DNA from: Brevibacterium sp. W7.2
Lineage (GTDB): Bacteria; Actinomycetota; Actinomycetes; Actinomycetales; Brevibacteriaceae
Direction: 5' to 3'
NCBI RefSeq assembly: GCF_018137945.1
Contig: NZ_CP073089.1
Location: 124,001-188,000 of the forward strand
DNA: 64,000 nucleotides
Part shown: positions 1 through 8,264 of the stretch, one piece after another
How positions within the stretch are numbered: position 1 is the first letter of the stretch
How the letters are laid out: each line of letters starts with the position of its first letter
Translations under genes and position numbers: made by a program
The notes under the pieces: model-generated
The model's input: only the letters and a program-made list of their open reading frames with translations
The model's database searches: none
Told to the model about the DNA's origin: nothing

Positions 1-78
1 GGGAATGAGGGCCTTGGGGAGAATAGCAAGTTTCCTCGCCTACTCTATAGACAGTATTGAACTCATCGAGGGAGAGCT

Positions 79-1080
79 ATGGAAGTTCTGGACACTCGCG
101 GGCTCGTCGCGCTCCGCGCCGTCGCCGATGCCGGATCGGTCGCGGCAGCGGCGACGCGGCTCGACTGGAGCCAGCCGACCGTCAACCATCACCTCGCGAA
201 TCTCGAACGCACGCTCGGGGCGACCCTCATCGAGCGCACCCCCCGCGGTTCGCATCCGACGACCGTCGGCAGCCTCGTCGTCACTCGGGCGGTGGAGATC
301 CTCGGTCTCGCCGACCGCCTCGTCGACGAGGTGGCGCTGTGGCGGGATTCGCAGGCGGTGCCGGTGAAGATCGGGGCCGTGCCCACGGTCGGCGCGCGTG
401 TCATCCCGCTGCTTCACCACGAGCTGCAGAAGCGTCCGCGGTGGCAGGTCGCCGATGATGCGTCGGCCACGGTGCTCGGGGCTGCGCTCGACGTCACGAT
501 GGACGAGCATGCGAAGCTCGTCTCCCGGCTCGAGGCCGGCGACCTCGACCTTGCGCTCCTCGTCTCCACCGACGTCGACAAGGTGTGGATCCCGCCGAGC
601 CTCACGGCGAAGAAGCTCTACTCCGAGCAGCTCTTCCTCTGCGTGCCCAAGGCCGTGGGGCCCGTGCCGATCGATCCGCACGGGCTGCCCGACTTCGCGG
701 CGCTCGTCACGCAGTCGTGGGCGTTCAGCATCGACCCCGGTGACGCCATCGACGAGGTGATCCGCGCGTTCTGCCTGGCCGCGGGCTTCGAACCCCGGGT
801 GGGGATGCGGATGGACGACTACGCGGCGATCAACAGGATGATCGCCGCGGGCCTGGCGATCGCGATGATCCCCGAGTCCTCACTGCCCACCGACCCCGAG
901 ATCGAGATCGTGCCGATGCCCCTGTCGGCCGCCCGCCGGGACGTCCTCCTCGTCTCCCGGGCACCGCAGCTCGGCCCGCGGCAGAAGTCCGCGCGGCACG
1001 ATCCGATCGTCGCCGCCCATTCCGCTGCAGTCGCCGAGGTGGTCGCCGACGTCCGCACCGTCACCGCGGTCTGGAGGTAG
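79..1080 (+). CDS. LysR-family transcriptional regulator (copy 1, intact)
   Basis: This 333-aa LysR-type regulator has an N-terminal winged helix-turn-helix at about residues 5-62, with the family pattern SQPTVNHHLANLERTLG, and a C-terminal effector-binding domain at about 90-300. The start is supported by GGGAGAG just upstream of ATG. In the complete arrangement (6135/6226 and 12,984/13,075) the gene is divergent from an Orn/Lys/Arg decarboxylase gene across about 90 bp containing a CTATAG core. It is therefore a good candidate regulator of amino-acid decarboxylation or transport; this is inference, since LysR proteins usually control the divergent neighbour. It is the only intact one of three copies: copy 2 lacks 2 nt and copy 3 lacks 1 nt. 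Confidence 0.88.
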   Translation: MEVLDTRGLVALRAVADAGSVAAAATRLDWSQPTVNHHLANLERTLGATLIERTPRGSHPTTVGSLVVTRAVEILGLADRLVDEVALWRDSQAVPVKIGAVPTVGARVIPLLHHELQKRPRWQVADDASATVLGAALDVTMDEHAKLVSRLEAGDLDLALLVSTDVDKVWIPPSLTAKKLYSEQLFLCVPKAVGPVPIDPHGLPDFAALVTQSWAFSIDPGDAIDEVIRAFCLAAGFEPRVGMRMDDYAAINRMIAAGLAIAMIPESSLPTDPEIEIVPMPLSAARRDVLLVSRAPQLGPRQKSARHDPIVAAHSAAVAEVVADVRTVTAVWR

Positions 1081-1153
1081 GCAGGCGGGCTGTGTGGACC
1101 GCAGTCTGCGGCCCGCGGCGCTGGTCGGTCGGAGCGCCTCGGCGAGGTGGGCC

Positions 1154-1612
1154 TCAGTGCGGCTGCCAGGCGTCTTCGATCGCGACTCTGTCCGTGATCT
1201 CCGGGGGCAGGGTCTTGACCGCGAGGTCGGCCATCGTCACCTTCTCGAGGACATCGCGCAGGGCGAAGCGGGCGGCGACCCACACCTGTTGGAGGCATTC
1301 GGCGGCGTCGTCGTATTCGACGGCCTCGGGCCGCTGGCCGTAGATGGAGACGAGAGGGCCGTCGACGGCGCGGATGACATCGGCGGCGGTCACCTCGGCG
1401 GCTGGGCGGGAGAACCGCCACCCTCCGGACTTCCCGCGGACGGAGACGAGGATCCCCGCGCGACGCAGGTCGGCGAGGATCGACTGGAGGAAGCCTTTGG
1501 GTATGTCCTGCCGGCGTCCGAGCTCGTCGGCGCTGATGGGATCGCCGTCAACAGCGCCCGCGATCTCGATGAGCGCGCGCAGGGCGTAGTCGGATTTCGT
1601 CGTGACCCGCAT
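1154..1612 (-). CDS. Rrf2-family transcriptional regulator (copy 1)
   Basis: This 152-aa Rrf2 winged-helix protein begins with the family pattern MRVTTKSDYALRALIE and has a DNA-recognition region at about residues 25-60 with the wing pattern GKSGGWRFSR. Fe-S members such as IscR and NsrR carry three clustered cysteines. Only one cysteine is visible here (in AECLQQ), so it is probably not a classical Fe-S sensor and may be closer to CymR- or RisR-like members. It lies about 275 bp downstream of the TauE exporter gene on the other side of its own promoter, both on the minus strand. Regulation of a sulfur-anion exporter by an Rrf2 protein would be consistent with CymR-type sulfur control, but this is inference. 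Confidence 0.88.
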   Translation of the reverse strand: MRVTTKSDYALRALIEIAGAVDGDPISADELGRRQDIPKGFLQSILADLRRAGILVSVRGKSGGWRFSRPAAEVTAADVIRAVDGPLVSIYGQRPEAVEYDDAAECLQQVWVAARFALRDVLEKVTMADLAVKTLPPEITDRVAIEDAWQPH

Positions 1613-1887
1613 CCCGATATGCTACCGCGCACGGCGGTTCGGTAGCACCCCGTCGTGCCGTCTGAGGGTGCGGAATACGACGGGCGCAGTGCGCTGGTGT
1701 CGGGCTGTCTCACGTTGGCGCGGACACTGCAGCCTCGCGGGTCGTGCTGACCCGCGAGGCTGTCCGTGACCCGTGGCTGGCTGGCCCGAGGCTGGTTGGC
1801 CCATGCCTGGCTGAACTGAGCCTGGCTGAACTGAGCCTGACTGATCCGCGCCCGGCTGACCTCGGGGTGGGGTCGGCGGGTGTGGTC

Positions 1888-2787
1888 TCAGGCCTCGGCG
1901 CCGACGGGTTCGGCAGCGGCCTCCGCGCGACGGGTCCTGCGCTCGAGCCGGACGACGTGGATGAGCAGGGAGATCCACCCGAGTGCCAGCGCCGCGAGGA
2001 TCGTCGAGACCACGGGGGTCGACGCACCGAGGGCGAGGGAGATCGTCCGAGCGTTCGTGAGGATGATGATGCCGCCGGCCGCGATCGCGAGGACCTTGGC
2101 CGGGAGGATCTTCACGAGCCACGCCGCGAAGGGTGCGGCGATGATGCCGCCGACGAGCAGAGCGCCTGCGATCGACCACTCGATGCCCTGGGAGCCGAGG
2201 GCGAAGAGGAAGCCGAGCGACCCGCCGACGGCGACGACGAATTCGCTCGTGTCGATCGAGCCGACGACCTTGCGGGGCTCGAGGCGTCCCGAGGACAGGA
2301 GAGTCGTCGTGCCGACCGGGCCCCAGCCTCCGCCGCCGATCGCGTCGAGTGCGCCGCCGACGAGTCCGATGGGAACGAGCAGACCCTTGCCGGGGCGGCC
2401 CTTGAATGTCGGGCGGGCGCCGCCGAGGGCGAGGAAGCGCCAGATGACGTAGACGCCGAGAGCGAGCAGCAGACCGGAGATCCACGGGGTGGCGGCGTCG
2501 CCGTTGAGACCGGCGAGGAACGTCGCACCCGCGAAGGCGCCGACGAAGCCGGGGACCGCGAGGATGAGGACGGTGCGCCAGTCGACGTTGCCGAACTTGT
2601 GGTGGGAGATGCCGGAGACGAGCGAGGTGCCGATCTCGGAGAAGTGCACGGCCGCCGAGGCGGTCGCCGGGGCGATGCCGGTGGCCAGCAGCAGGGTCGT
2701 CGACGTCACGCCGTACGCCATGCCGAGGGATCCGTCGATGAGCTGGGCGATGAGCCCGACGATGCCTAAGACGATGAGCTGCCTCAT
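1888..2787 (-). CDS. TauE/SafE-family anion exporter (copy 1)
   Basis: This 299-aa polytopic membrane protein has about eight hydrophobic segments and the TauE/SafE hallmarks: a GSLGMAYG-like N-terminal segment, and a second repeat with GGGGWGPVG. The family exports sulfite, sulfoacetate or related anions. I place the start at 2787 (MRQLIVLG) because GGAGAGG lies just upstream. A start 75 bp further upstream (2862) would lie inside the dyad at 2857-2872. It is near an Rrf2 regulator gene on the same strand. The identical gene is intact in copy 3 and frameshifted in copy 2. Confidence 0.85.
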   Translation of the reverse strand: MRQLIVLGIVGLIAQLIDGSLGMAYGVTSTTLLLATGIAPATASAAVHFSEIGTSLVSGISHHKFGNVDWRTVLILAVPGFVGAFAGATFLAGLNGDAATPWISGLLLALGVYVIWRFLALGGARPTFKGRPGKGLLVPIGLVGGALDAIGGGGWGPVGTTTLLSSGRLEPRKVVGSIDTSEFVVAVGGSLGFLFALGSQGIEWSIAGALLVGGIIAAPFAAWLVKILPAKVLAIAAGGIIILTNARTISLALGASTPVVSTILAALALGWISLLIHVVRLERRTRRAEAAAEPVGAEA

Positions 2788-2856
2788 GGTGGCCGCCTCT
2801 CCGTTGTGCGAAGCTGAGTGAGATTGTTGAGCAGTTTCACGTGCCTCCCACACAAT

Positions 2857-2872
2857 ACTCATTAAGTTGAGT
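2857..2872. promoter_or_regulatory. Dyad ACTCA-N6-TGAGT upstream of tauE-like gene
   Basis: Five-base inverted arms flank an AT-rich centre about 70 bp upstream of the TauE start. It is the only AT-rich dyad in the TauE leader and is a candidate operator, most likely for the neighbouring Rrf2 protein. The same site occurs at 3343-3358 and 15,852-15,867. Confidence 0.5.
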
Positions 2873-3060
2873 GAATTACTACACTATGAACTTCTGTGAC
2901 GGGTGAGGCGGCAGACGAAGCGGTGAGTGAGTCGCAGATGCGTGTGACGGGGCGAACTGCGGTGCGCACCGCGGGGCGAAACAGCGCTGCGCACCGCGCG
3001 TGCTCTCGACGGGACGTAAGGCGGGCGACGACAAGTCGCCGGTTCTGCGCCGCATCCATG

Positions 3061-3160
3061 GCGATTCGCCGCGTTCATGGCGATTGCGCGCCGGATTCAT
3101 GGTGATCTGGACGCGAATTTCACCATGGACCTGGCGCAGAACACGGGGATCGCCATGGAT
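3061..3160. other. Fold-back junction 1 of the inverted duplication
   Basis: Sequence matching copy 3 runs to GCGAT at 3065. From 3067 it continues as the reverse complement of 16,144 back towards 16,062 and beyond. The skipped and inverted material is a ~100-nt imperfect palindrome present intact at 16,040-16,150, so the switch happened within a natural hairpin, leaving a short asymmetric centre. Confidence 0.85.
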
Positions 3161-3427
3161 GCGGCGCAGAACCGGCGACTTGTCGTCGCCCGCCTTACGT
3201 CCCGTCGAGAGCACGCGCGGTGCGCAGCGCTGTTTCGCCCCGCGGTGCGCACCGCAGTTCGCCCCGTCACACGCATCTGCGACTCACTCACCCGCTTCGT
3301 CTGCCGCCTCACCCGTCACAGAAGTTCATAGTGTAGTAATTCACTCAACTTAATGAGTATTGTGTGGGAGGCACGTGAAACTGCTCAACAATCTCACTCA
3401 GCTTCGCACAACGGAGAGGCGGCCACC

Positions 3428-4328
3428 ATGAGGCAGCTCATCGTCTTAGGCATCGTCGGGCTCATCGCCCAGCTCATCGACGGATCCCTCGGCATGGCGT
3501 ACGGCGTGACGTCGACGACCCTGCTGCTGGCCACCGGCATCGCCCCGGCGACCGCCTCGGCGGCCGTGCACTTCTCCGAGATCGGCACCTCGCTCGTCTC
3601 CGGCATCTCCCACCACAAGTTCGGCAACGTCGACTGGCGCACCGTCCTCATCCTCGCGGTCCCCGGCTTCGTCGGCGCCTTCGCGGGTGCGACGTTCCTC
3701 GCCGGTCTCAACGGCGACGCCCGCCACCCCGTGGATCTCCGGTCTGCTGCTCGCTCTCGGCGTCTACGTCATCTGGCGCTTCCTCGCCCTCGGCGGCGCC
3801 CGCCCGACATTCAAGGGCCGCCCCGGCAAGGGTCTGCTCGTTCCCATCGGACTCGTCGGCGGCGCACTCGACGCGATCGGCGGCGGAGGCTGGGGCCCGG
3901 TCGGCACGACGACTCTCCTGTCCTCGGGACGCCTCGAGCCCCGCAAGGTCGTCGGCTCGATCGACACGAGCGAATTCGTCGTCGCCGTCGGCGGGTCGCT
4001 CGGCTTCCTCTTCGCCCTCGGCTCCCAGGGCATCGAGTGGTCGATCGCAGGCGCTCTGCTCGTCGGCGGCATCATCGCCGCACCCTTCGCGGCGTGGCTC
4101 GTGAAGATCCTCCCGGCCAAGGTCCTCGCGATCGCGGCCGGCGGCATCATCATCCTCACGAACGCTCGGACGATCTCCCTCGCCCTCGGTGCGTCGACCC
4201 CCGTGGTCTCGACGATCCTCGCGGCGCTGGCACTCGGGTGGATCTCCCTGCTCATCCACGTCGTCCGGCTCGAGCGCAGGACCCGTCGCGCGGAGGCCGC
4301 TGCCGAACCCGTCGGCGCCGAGGCCTGA
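3428..4328 (+). pseudogene. TauE/SafE exporter, copy 2 (frameshifted)
   Basis: The gene matches the 299-aa exporter at 2787-1888 but has one additional C near 3721. The reading frame changes after about residue 97, and the rest of the protein continues in another frame to 4328. The shift lies in a C-rich run (CGCCCGCC against CGCCGCC in both other copies), which is typical of a homopolymer sequencing error, so the biological gene may be intact. If the shift is real, translation would run on in an arginine/proline-rich frame and give a non-functional product. Confidence 0.8.
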
Positions 4329-4603
4329 GACCACACCCGCCGACCCCACCCCGAGGTCAGCCGGGCGCGGATCAGTCAGGCTCAGTTCAGCCAGGCTCAG
4401 TTCAGCCAGGCATGGGCCAACCAGCCTCGGGCCAGCCAGCCACGGGTCACGGACAGCCTCGCGGGTCAGCACGACCCGCGAGGCTGCAGTGTCCGCGCCA
4501 ACGTGAGACAGCCCGACACCAGCGCACTGCGCCCGTCGTATTCCGCACCCTCAGACGGCACGACGGGGTGCTACCGAACCGCCGTGCGCGGTAGCATATC
4601 GGG

Positions 4604-5062
4604 ATGCGGGTCACGACGAAATCCGACTACGCCCTGCGCGCGCTCATCGAGATCGCGGGCGCTGTTGACGGCGATCCCATCAGCGCCGACGAGCTCGGAC
4701 GCCGGCAGGACATACCCAAAGGCTTCCTCCAGTCGATCCTCGCCGACCTGCGTCGCGCGGGGATCCTCGTCTCCGTCCGCGGGAAGTCCGGAGGGTGGCG
4801 GTTCTCCCGCCCAGCCGCCGAGGTGACCGCCGCCGATGTCATCCGCGCCGTCGACGGCCCTCTCGTCTCCATCTACGGCCAGCGGCCCGAGGCCGTCGAA
4901 TACGACGACGCCGCCGAATGCCTCCAACAGGTGTGGGTCGCCGCCCGCTTCGCCCTGCGCGATGTCCTCGAGAAGGTGACGATGGCCGACCTCGCGGTCA
5001 AGACCCTGCCCCCGGAGATCACGGACAGAGTCGCGATCGAAGACGCCTGGCAGCCGCACTGA
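4604..5062 (+). CDS. Rrf2-family regulator, copy 2
   Basis: This encodes the same 152-aa protein as the copies at 1154-1612 and 14,149-14,607, with no amino-acid difference visible. It is the only gene of this inverted copy without an indel. It has an N-terminal winged helix and a single cysteine, and no Fe-S triad. If the inverted duplication is real, the cell carries three doses of this regulator against one or two intact exporter genes. Confidence 0.85.
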   Translation: MRVTTKSDYALRALIEIAGAVDGDPISADELGRRQDIPKGFLQSILADLRRAGILVSVRGKSGGWRFSRPAAEVTAADVIRAVDGPLVSIYGQRPEAVEYDDAAECLQQVWVAARFALRDVLEKVTMADLAVKTLPPEITDRVAIEDAWQPH

Positions 5063-5135
5063 GGCCCACCTCGCCGAGGCGCTCCGACCGACCAGCGCCG
5101 CGGGCCGCAGACTGCGGTCCACACAGCCCGCCTGC

Positions 5136-6135
5136 CTACCTCCAGACCGCGGTGACGGTGCGGACGTCGGCGACCACCTCGGCGACTGCAGCGGAATGGG
5201 CGGCGACGATCGGATCGTGCCGCGCGGACTTCTGCCGCGGGCCGAGCTGCGGTGCCCGGGAGACGAGGAGGACGTCCCGGCGGGCGGCCGACAGGGGCAT
5301 CGGCACGATCTCGATCTCGGGGTCGGTGGGCAGTGAGGACTCGGGGATCATCGCGATCGCCAGGCCCGCGGCGATCATCCTGTTGATCGCCGCGTAGTCG
5401 TCCATCCGCATCCCCACCCGGGGTTCGAAGCCCGCGGCCAGGCAGAACGCGCGGATCACCTCGTCGATGGCGTCACCGGGGTCGATGCTGAACGCCCACG
5501 ACTGCGTGACGAGCGCCGCGAAGTCGGGCAGCCCGTGCGGATCGATCGGCACGGGCCCCACGGCCTTGGGCACGCAGAGGAAGAGCTGCTCGGAGTAGCT
5601 TCTTCGCCGTGAGGCTCGGCGGGATCCACACCTTGTCGACGTCGGTGGAGACGAGGAGCGCAAGGTCGAGGTCGCCGGCCTCGAGCCGGGAGACGAGCTT
5701 CGCATGCTCGTCCATCGTGACGTCGAGCGCAGCCCCGAGCACCGTGGCCGACGCATCATCGGCGACCTGCCACCGCGGACGCTTCTGCAGCTCGTGGTGA
5801 AGCAGCGGGATGACACGCGCGCCGACCGTGGGCACGGCCCCGATCTTCACCGGCACCGCCTGCGAATCCCGCCACAGCGCCACCTCGTCGACGAGGCGGT
5901 CGGCGAGACCGAGGATCTCCACCGCCCGAGTGACGACGAGGCTGCCGACGGTCGTCGGATGCGAACCGCGGGGGGTGCGCTCGATGAGGGTCGCCCCGAG
6001 CGTGCGTTCGAGATTCGCGAGGTGATGGTTGACGGTCGGCTGGCTCCAGTCGAGCCGCGTCGCCGCTGCCGCGACCGATCCGGCATCGGCGACGGCGCGG
6101 AGCGCGACGAGCCCGCGAGTGTCCAGAACTTCCAT
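5136..6135 (-). pseudogene. LysR-family regulator, copy 2 (frameshifted)
   Basis: This matches the 333-aa regulator at 79-1080 but lacks two bases (AG) near 5597. The frame is lost after about residue 180, inside the effector-binding domain. The DNA-binding domain and the 90-bp divergent promoter shared with the decarboxylase at 6226 are unchanged. Because the other two copies agree at this point, the deletion is either a private mutation or a consensus error in a region where reads cannot be placed uniquely. Confidence 0.8.
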
Positions 6136-6225
6136 AGCTCTCCCTCGATGAGTTCAATACTGTCTATAGAGTAGGCGAGGAAACTTGCTATTCTCCCCAA
6201 GGCCCTCATTCCCTACCCTGAAGGC

Positions 6226-7825
6226 ATGACCGTGCACCAGGACTCCGCCGTGCCCGCGACCCCCCGAGGATGGTCGCGCGCGCACTCACGCCCCGTACGC
6301 CGACGCTCTCGCGAAGGCCGCCGCCCGCAATCCCCTGCTTCTCCAGACTCCCGGTCACGGCGGCAACGGTGACGGCATCTCCGCAGGTCAGGCCGACTTC
6401 TTCGGCGAGAACGTGCTCGCCCTCGACATCCCGCCGCTCTTCGATGGCATCGACCTCGGCGTCGACACCCCGAAGGACGAGGCCCTCGAGCTCGCCGCCG
6501 AGGCATGGGGAGCCCGCCGCACGTGGTTCCTCACCAACGGCTCCTCACAGGGCAACCGGATGGCGGCGCTGGCCATCGGCACCCTCGGCTCGGGCGTCGT
6601 CACGCAGCGCAGCGCCCATTCGAGCTTCATCGACGGCATCGTCCTCGCCGGACTCAATCCGCGCTTCGTCTCGCCCAACGTCGATGAGGTCAACGGCATC
6701 GCCCACGGCGTCACCCCCGATTCGCTGCGCCACGCGATCCGCAGCCACCCGGAGACGGTCACGGCCGTCTACCTCGTCACCCCGAGCTACTTCGGTGCGG
6801 TCGCGGACGTCGCAGCCCTCGCCGAGGTGGCCCACGAGGCCGGCGCGATCCTCATCGTCGACGCGGCCTGGGGTGCGCACTTCGGCTTCCACCCCGACCT
6901 TCCTGCCTCCCCGGTCACGCTCGGCGCCGACGTCGTCATCATGAGCACCCACAAGCTCGCCGGCTCGTTCACGCAGTCCGCGCTCCTCCACCTCGGCGAC
7001 ACCGAGTTCGCCGACCGCCTCGAACCGGCACTCGCCCGCGCGTTCATGATGACGGCCTCGACGAGCGAGAACGCGCACCTCATGGCCTCGATCGACATCG
7101 CCCGCCGCGATCTCGTCAACTCCCAGGACGCGATCGCGGAGTCGCTCACGAACATCCGGCACGCCCGCGCCCAGATCGAGGGGTCGGGGCACTACCGGCT
7201 GCTCTCGGCCGACTTCCTCAGCTCCCCGGACGTCGTCGACATCGACCCGTTCCGCCTGCCCATCGACATCACCGCGACCGGCTTCGACGGGCACACCGTC
7301 CGCAAGCGCCTGGCCGAGGACTTCGGGATCTTCGCCGAGATGGCCACGGCCACGACCCTCGTCGCGCTCATCGGACTCGGCAAGTCCCCGGACATCAGCC
7401 GTCTCCTCGACGCCCTCGAGCAGCTGCGCCTGGAGAACGCCGAGGCAGACGTCCTCGCCGAGGCGGACGCTGAGGTCGTCGGGACGATCGAGCAGGGTGC
7501 GGCACCCGCGTCCGCCGACGACGCTCCGGTCGAGATCCCGCCGCTGCCGACGGCAGGCGACCTCGTCATGCTTCCGCGCGACGCGTTCTTCGCTGAGTCC
7601 GAGGTCGTCTCCGCCGCCGAGGCGGCCGGCCGGATCAGCGTGAGCTCGCTGGCCGCGTATCCTCCCGGCATTCCCAACGTCCTGCCCGGCGAGGAGATCA
7701 CCCAGGAGACGATCGACTTCCTGCAGGCGGTCGCAGCCAGCCCTTCGGGACACGTGCGCGGCAGCGTCGACCCCGAGCTCGCGAACTTCCGGGTCGTCGT
7801 TCCCTCGCACACTCACGAGAACTGA
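6226..7825 (+). CDS. Orn/Lys/Arg decarboxylase (N-terminal 2-nt deletion)
   Basis: This is a PLP-dependent basic amino-acid decarboxylase of the short type (about 533 aa when repaired). Visible motifs are TPGHGG near the N-terminus, TNGSSQGN for the cofactor-phosphate region, and STHKL, whose lysine binds PLP. The C-terminal domain follows from about residue 400. The start at 6226 (MTVHQDSAV) comes from comparison with the reverse copy at 12,984. Two bases (AC) are missing here near 6265, so an uninterrupted frame begins only around 6413. The activity would form a polyamine (cadaverine, putrescine or agmatine) and consume a proton. It is divergent from the LysR regulator, and an MHS-type transporter gene follows downstream, possibly for the amino acid or an osmolyte. 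Confidence 0.85.
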
Positions 7826-7874
7826 CGGCAACCACAGATTCACGAGGTCTGACGCCGACAGCATCCACCACATT

Positions 7875-7918
7875 GACGGCGCGCACGCCGGGGCGGGAGT
7901 CCCTGAGTGCGCGCCGTC
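7875..7918. terminator. Hairpin terminator after the decarboxylase gene
   Basis: A perfect 12-bp inverted repeat (GACGGCGCGCAC and its complement) with a 20-nt loop begins 50 bp after the decarboxylase stop. There is no long T-run, as is common for high-GC terminators. Confidence 0.6.
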
Positions 7919-8164
7919 GTCGTCGACCGCGCGACCACCTCGGCGGAAGAGCCTTCCCACTCTTCGGGAGCCGGAACCGCGGCAGGATTCCCTGACGGAA
8001 TCATCCGTTTCGCGATGTGACCCCCGTCACGATTTGCACGTGAATAGGATCACGGCGATCTCCGCGGCGCCACAGCGCCGCTTGCCGCATGAGAGCACCG
8101 AAGCGCGGGTGCGAAATCCGCATCGGGCGGCCGGTGCTGTGCGTGATCTGGTTCACAATTGCTG

Positions 8165-8193
8165 TTGACAGTGCTTGCGCCCAGCGCAAAGAT
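8165..8193 (+). promoter_or_regulatory. Promoter candidate for the MHS transporter
   Basis: TTGACA (8165-8170), a 17-bp spacer and AAAGAT (8188-8193) form a sigma-A-like promoter. The -35 is perfect and the -10 is weak, which suggests an activated promoter. The predicted leader is about 65 nt. Confidence 0.5.
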
Positions 8194-8209
8194 GAACTCC
8201 ATTGCCTTG

Positions 8210-8237
8210 ACGCCGCCGGCCGCTGCCGCGGCGTTTT
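8210..8237 (+). promoter_or_regulatory. Attenuator-like hairpin in the transporter leader
   Basis: ACGCCGC and GCGGCGT pair around an 11-nt loop and are followed by TTTT, 27 bp before the ATG at 8265. The placement between promoter and ribosome-binding site suggests premature termination control. No aptamer family was recognised. Confidence 0.4.
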
Positions 8238-8264
8238 CATCTCAGTCAACGTGAGGAATCAGCA

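Larger units (their letters stand above)
1..3065 (+). repeat. Copy 1 of a triplicated ~3.1-kb block (direct)
   Basis: This block matches 12,997-16,062 base for base apart from small indels, and matches 6213-3156 in inverse orientation. It contains LysR (+), Rrf2 (-) and TauE (-). The window begins inside the block, 13 bp past the decarboxylase start codon as judged from copy 3, so how far the repeat extends to the left is unknown. The match ends at 3065, where the sequence folds back. There is no transposase and no terminal inverted repeat, so it is not an insertion sequence. Confidence 0.95.
2788..3427. other. Gene-free palindromic region containing the first fold-back
   Basis: This 640-bp stretch separates two head-to-head copies of the TauE gene. 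Each half carries the TauE leader with its dyad, then a GC-rich stretch with GCGGTGCGCACCGC (perfect palindrome) and GGCGAC-N5-GTCGCC. The symmetry axis lies near 3108. Open frames crossing it are arginine-rich shadows; no gene is supported. Confidence 0.8.
3067..6213 (-). repeat. Copy 2 of the triplicated block (inverted)
   Basis: This is the reverse complement of the block at 1-3065 and 12,997-16,144. With the decarboxylase DNA that follows it, it forms one arm (3067-7284) of a ~4.2-kb inverted repeat whose partner is 11,935-16,144. Indels relative to the other copies include one extra C near 3721 and two missing bases near 5597. Confidence 0.95.
7826..8264. other. Intergenic region between decarboxylase and transporter
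   Basis: This gene-free stretch of 439 bp holds the decarboxylase terminator at 7875-7918, a promoter-like pair at 8165-8193 and a hairpin plus T-run at 8210-8237. The part between 7920 and 8160 shows no convincing gene or strong dyad. Confidence 0.6.

Noticed and set aside
1622..2769. Long arginine- or acidic-rich open frames over the TauE gene
   Set aside because: They are other-frame readings of the membrane protein gene, with biased composition, no ribosome-binding site and no family features.
3353..4594. 413-aa frame joining the TauE N-terminus to an Arg/Pro-rich tail
   Set aside because: It is produced by the extra C near 3721; after the shift the protein is a shadow frame.
1..6213. 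Composite transposon or insertion sequence as the cause of the inverted copies
   Set aside because: No transposase, terminal inverted repeats or target-site duplication are visible at any block end.
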